Notes under the pieces: model-generated | The model's input: the letters and a program-made list of their open reading frames with translations, nothing else | Database searches by the model: none | Told to the model about the DNA's origin: nothing | Shown: one piece after another, positions 5,366-6,190 of the stretch | Layout: the number at the start of each line of letters is the position of its first letter | How positions within the stretch are numbered: position 1 is the first letter of the stretch | Source of the DNA: Bryobacterales bacterium | GTDB lineage: Bacteria; Acidobacteriota; Terriglobia; Bryobacterales; Bryobacteraceae | Assembly (NCBI GenBank): GCA_009697495.1 | Contig: SHUN01000199.1 | Coordinates: forward strand, 1 to 6,190 | Direction: 5' to 3' | DNA length: 6,190 nt | Made by a program: the position numbers and the translations under genes

Positions 5366-6190
5366 ATGCGACTTCCAATACTGGCGGCGATAACCGTGTC
5401 CTTCCTAACTGCTCAGCAGCCGCCGCTGCTTGACCGGGAACTGTTCTTCGACGATCCGGAAATTTCGGGCGCGCAAATCTCGCCGAACGGCGAATACCTC
5501 ACTTTCATGAGGCCTTTGAATAAGGTTCGGAATATTTGGATCAAGAAAGCCGGTGCGCCGTTCTCCGAAGCGCGGCCGCTGACGGCTTCGGAGAAACGGC
5601 CCATTCCTGCTTATTTCTGGACGCGCGACGCGAAGTATGTTTTGTTCGTGCAGGACAACGATGGCGATGAGAACTTCAACGTCTACTCGATCGACCCGAT
5701 GGCGGCCAAGCCGGAGCCGCGCAATCTGACCAATGCCAAGGGCGTGACGACACGGATTTACTCGACGCCGAAGAATGATCCGGGCACTTTGTATATTGGG
5801 ATCAACGACAGAGACAAAGCGTGGCATGACCTGTACCGATTGAAACTCTCGACTGGCGAGAAGACGCTGCTGCGGACGAACACGGAGCGAATTAGCGGCT
5901 GGTATTTCGACCTGACGGGCAAACTGCGCGCGGCGGACCGCACCAACGACAAGGGCGACACGGAGATATTGCGGGTGGATCCCGATGGCTTTCAGATGAT
6001 TTACTCGTCCACTGTTTTTGAGGGTTGCGGGTTGGTGCGCTTTCACAAAGACGGCAAGCGCGCTTATATGGCATCGAATGCCGGCGAGAGTGTGGATTTG
6101 ACGGGTTTGTATTTACTGGACATCGCGACGGGGAAGACGGAGCTAGTGGAAAGCGATCCGAACAAGCGCGTTGATTTTGGAAGCGCATTA
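5366..6190 (+). CDS. Exported S9-family (prolyl oligopeptidase type) peptidase, N-terminal part, cut by window end
   Basis: This is the first 275 codons of a serine peptidase of clan SC, family S9, which cleaves short peptides; the frame is open to the last base. Residues 1-17 are a signal peptide (MRLPILAAITVSFLTAQ). The mature start has PLLDRELFFDDPEISGAQISP (20-40), NGEYLTFM (41-48) and RNIWIKKAG (55-63), then RPIPAYFWTRDAKYVLFVQDNDGDEN (78-103, the core being FWTRD and GDEN), all typical of the beta-propeller of bacterial S9 peptidases. WD40/PD40-like blades repeat through the rest (for example LYRLKLSTGEK at 156-166 and LYLLDIATGKTELV at 248-261). The alpha/beta-hydrolase domain with the Ser-Asp-His triad would lie beyond the window, so activity cannot be judged. 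ATG 5366 is chosen because it gives a complete signal peptide and is preceded by GGA at 7 bases. It is divergent from the amidohydrolase operon; a shared role in peptide or amino-acid amide breakdown is plausible but inferred. Long open frames on the opposite strand here are shadows. Confidence 0.93.
   Translation, partial: MRLPILAAITVSFLTAQQPPLLDRELFFDDPEISGAQISPNGEYLTFMRPLNKVRNIWIKKAGAPFSEARPLTASEKRPIPAYFWTRDAKYVLFVQDNDGDENFNVYSIDPMAAKPEPRNLTNAKGVTTRIYSTPKNDPGTLYIGINDRDKAWHDLYRLKLSTGEKTLLRTNTERISGWYFDLTGKLRAADRTNDKGDTEILRVDPDGFQMIYSSTVFEGCGLVRFHKDGKRAYMASNAGESVDLTGLYLLDIATGKTELVESDPNKRVDFGSAL

Noticed and set aside
5405..6046. 213-codon minus-strand open frame at the right end
   Set aside because: It lies opposite a clear S9 peptidase N-terminus on the + strand; its product is Arg-rich with no recognisable motif.

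Overview
The window looks like chromosomal DNA from an acidobacterium, most likely the Bryobacterales/Solibacter group. This rests on three things: the gene content (an S9 peptidase with a DRELFF-DPEISGAQ-type start, an SGNH hydrolase with a long helical N-terminal extension, and an exported protein with an LPDF-C-QVTRRYV segment); the moderately high GC; and a duplicated 33-base intergenic repeat with a CTCCCTTACGGTCGCGGCTC core, which I recall as common in those genomes. The taxonomic call comes from memory of these families, not from a search.

Layout. At the left edge is the 3' part of a GNAT acetyltransferase gene on the + strand, cut by the window start (3-707). It converges on a minus-strand gene block. 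The 123-base gap between them (708-830) holds two perfect copies of the repeat plus an inverted fragment that can fold back on the second copy. A compact set of four minus-strand genes follows, read from right to left: an exported N-acyl-D-amino-acid deacylase-type amidohydrolase (5308-3740), a DUF3108 protein (3715-2975), an SGNH/GDSL hydrolase (2978-1917) and a secreted protein of unknown function (1913-831). Their junctions are +24, -4 and +3 bases, so they are probably one transcript with translational coupling. All four products begin with a signal peptide. Across a 57-base divergent gap (5309-5365) the + strand carries the first 275 codons of an exported S9 (prolyl oligopeptidase type) peptidase, which runs off the right edge.

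How the genes may work together (inference): every gene right of the repeat region encodes a predicted exported protein, and three are recognisable hydrolases or hydrolase-like proteins (amidohydrolase, esterase/SGNH, peptidase). The theme is breakdown or remodelling of peptides, N-acyl amino acids and esters in the periplasm or envelope. The two unknown exported proteins (DUF3108 and the 360-residue protein) have no assignable reaction. I see no mobile element, CRISPR array, RNA gene or defence system. Nothing here clearly amounts to an undescribed system; the best leads are the repeat/hairpin unit and the four-gene exported-protein operon.
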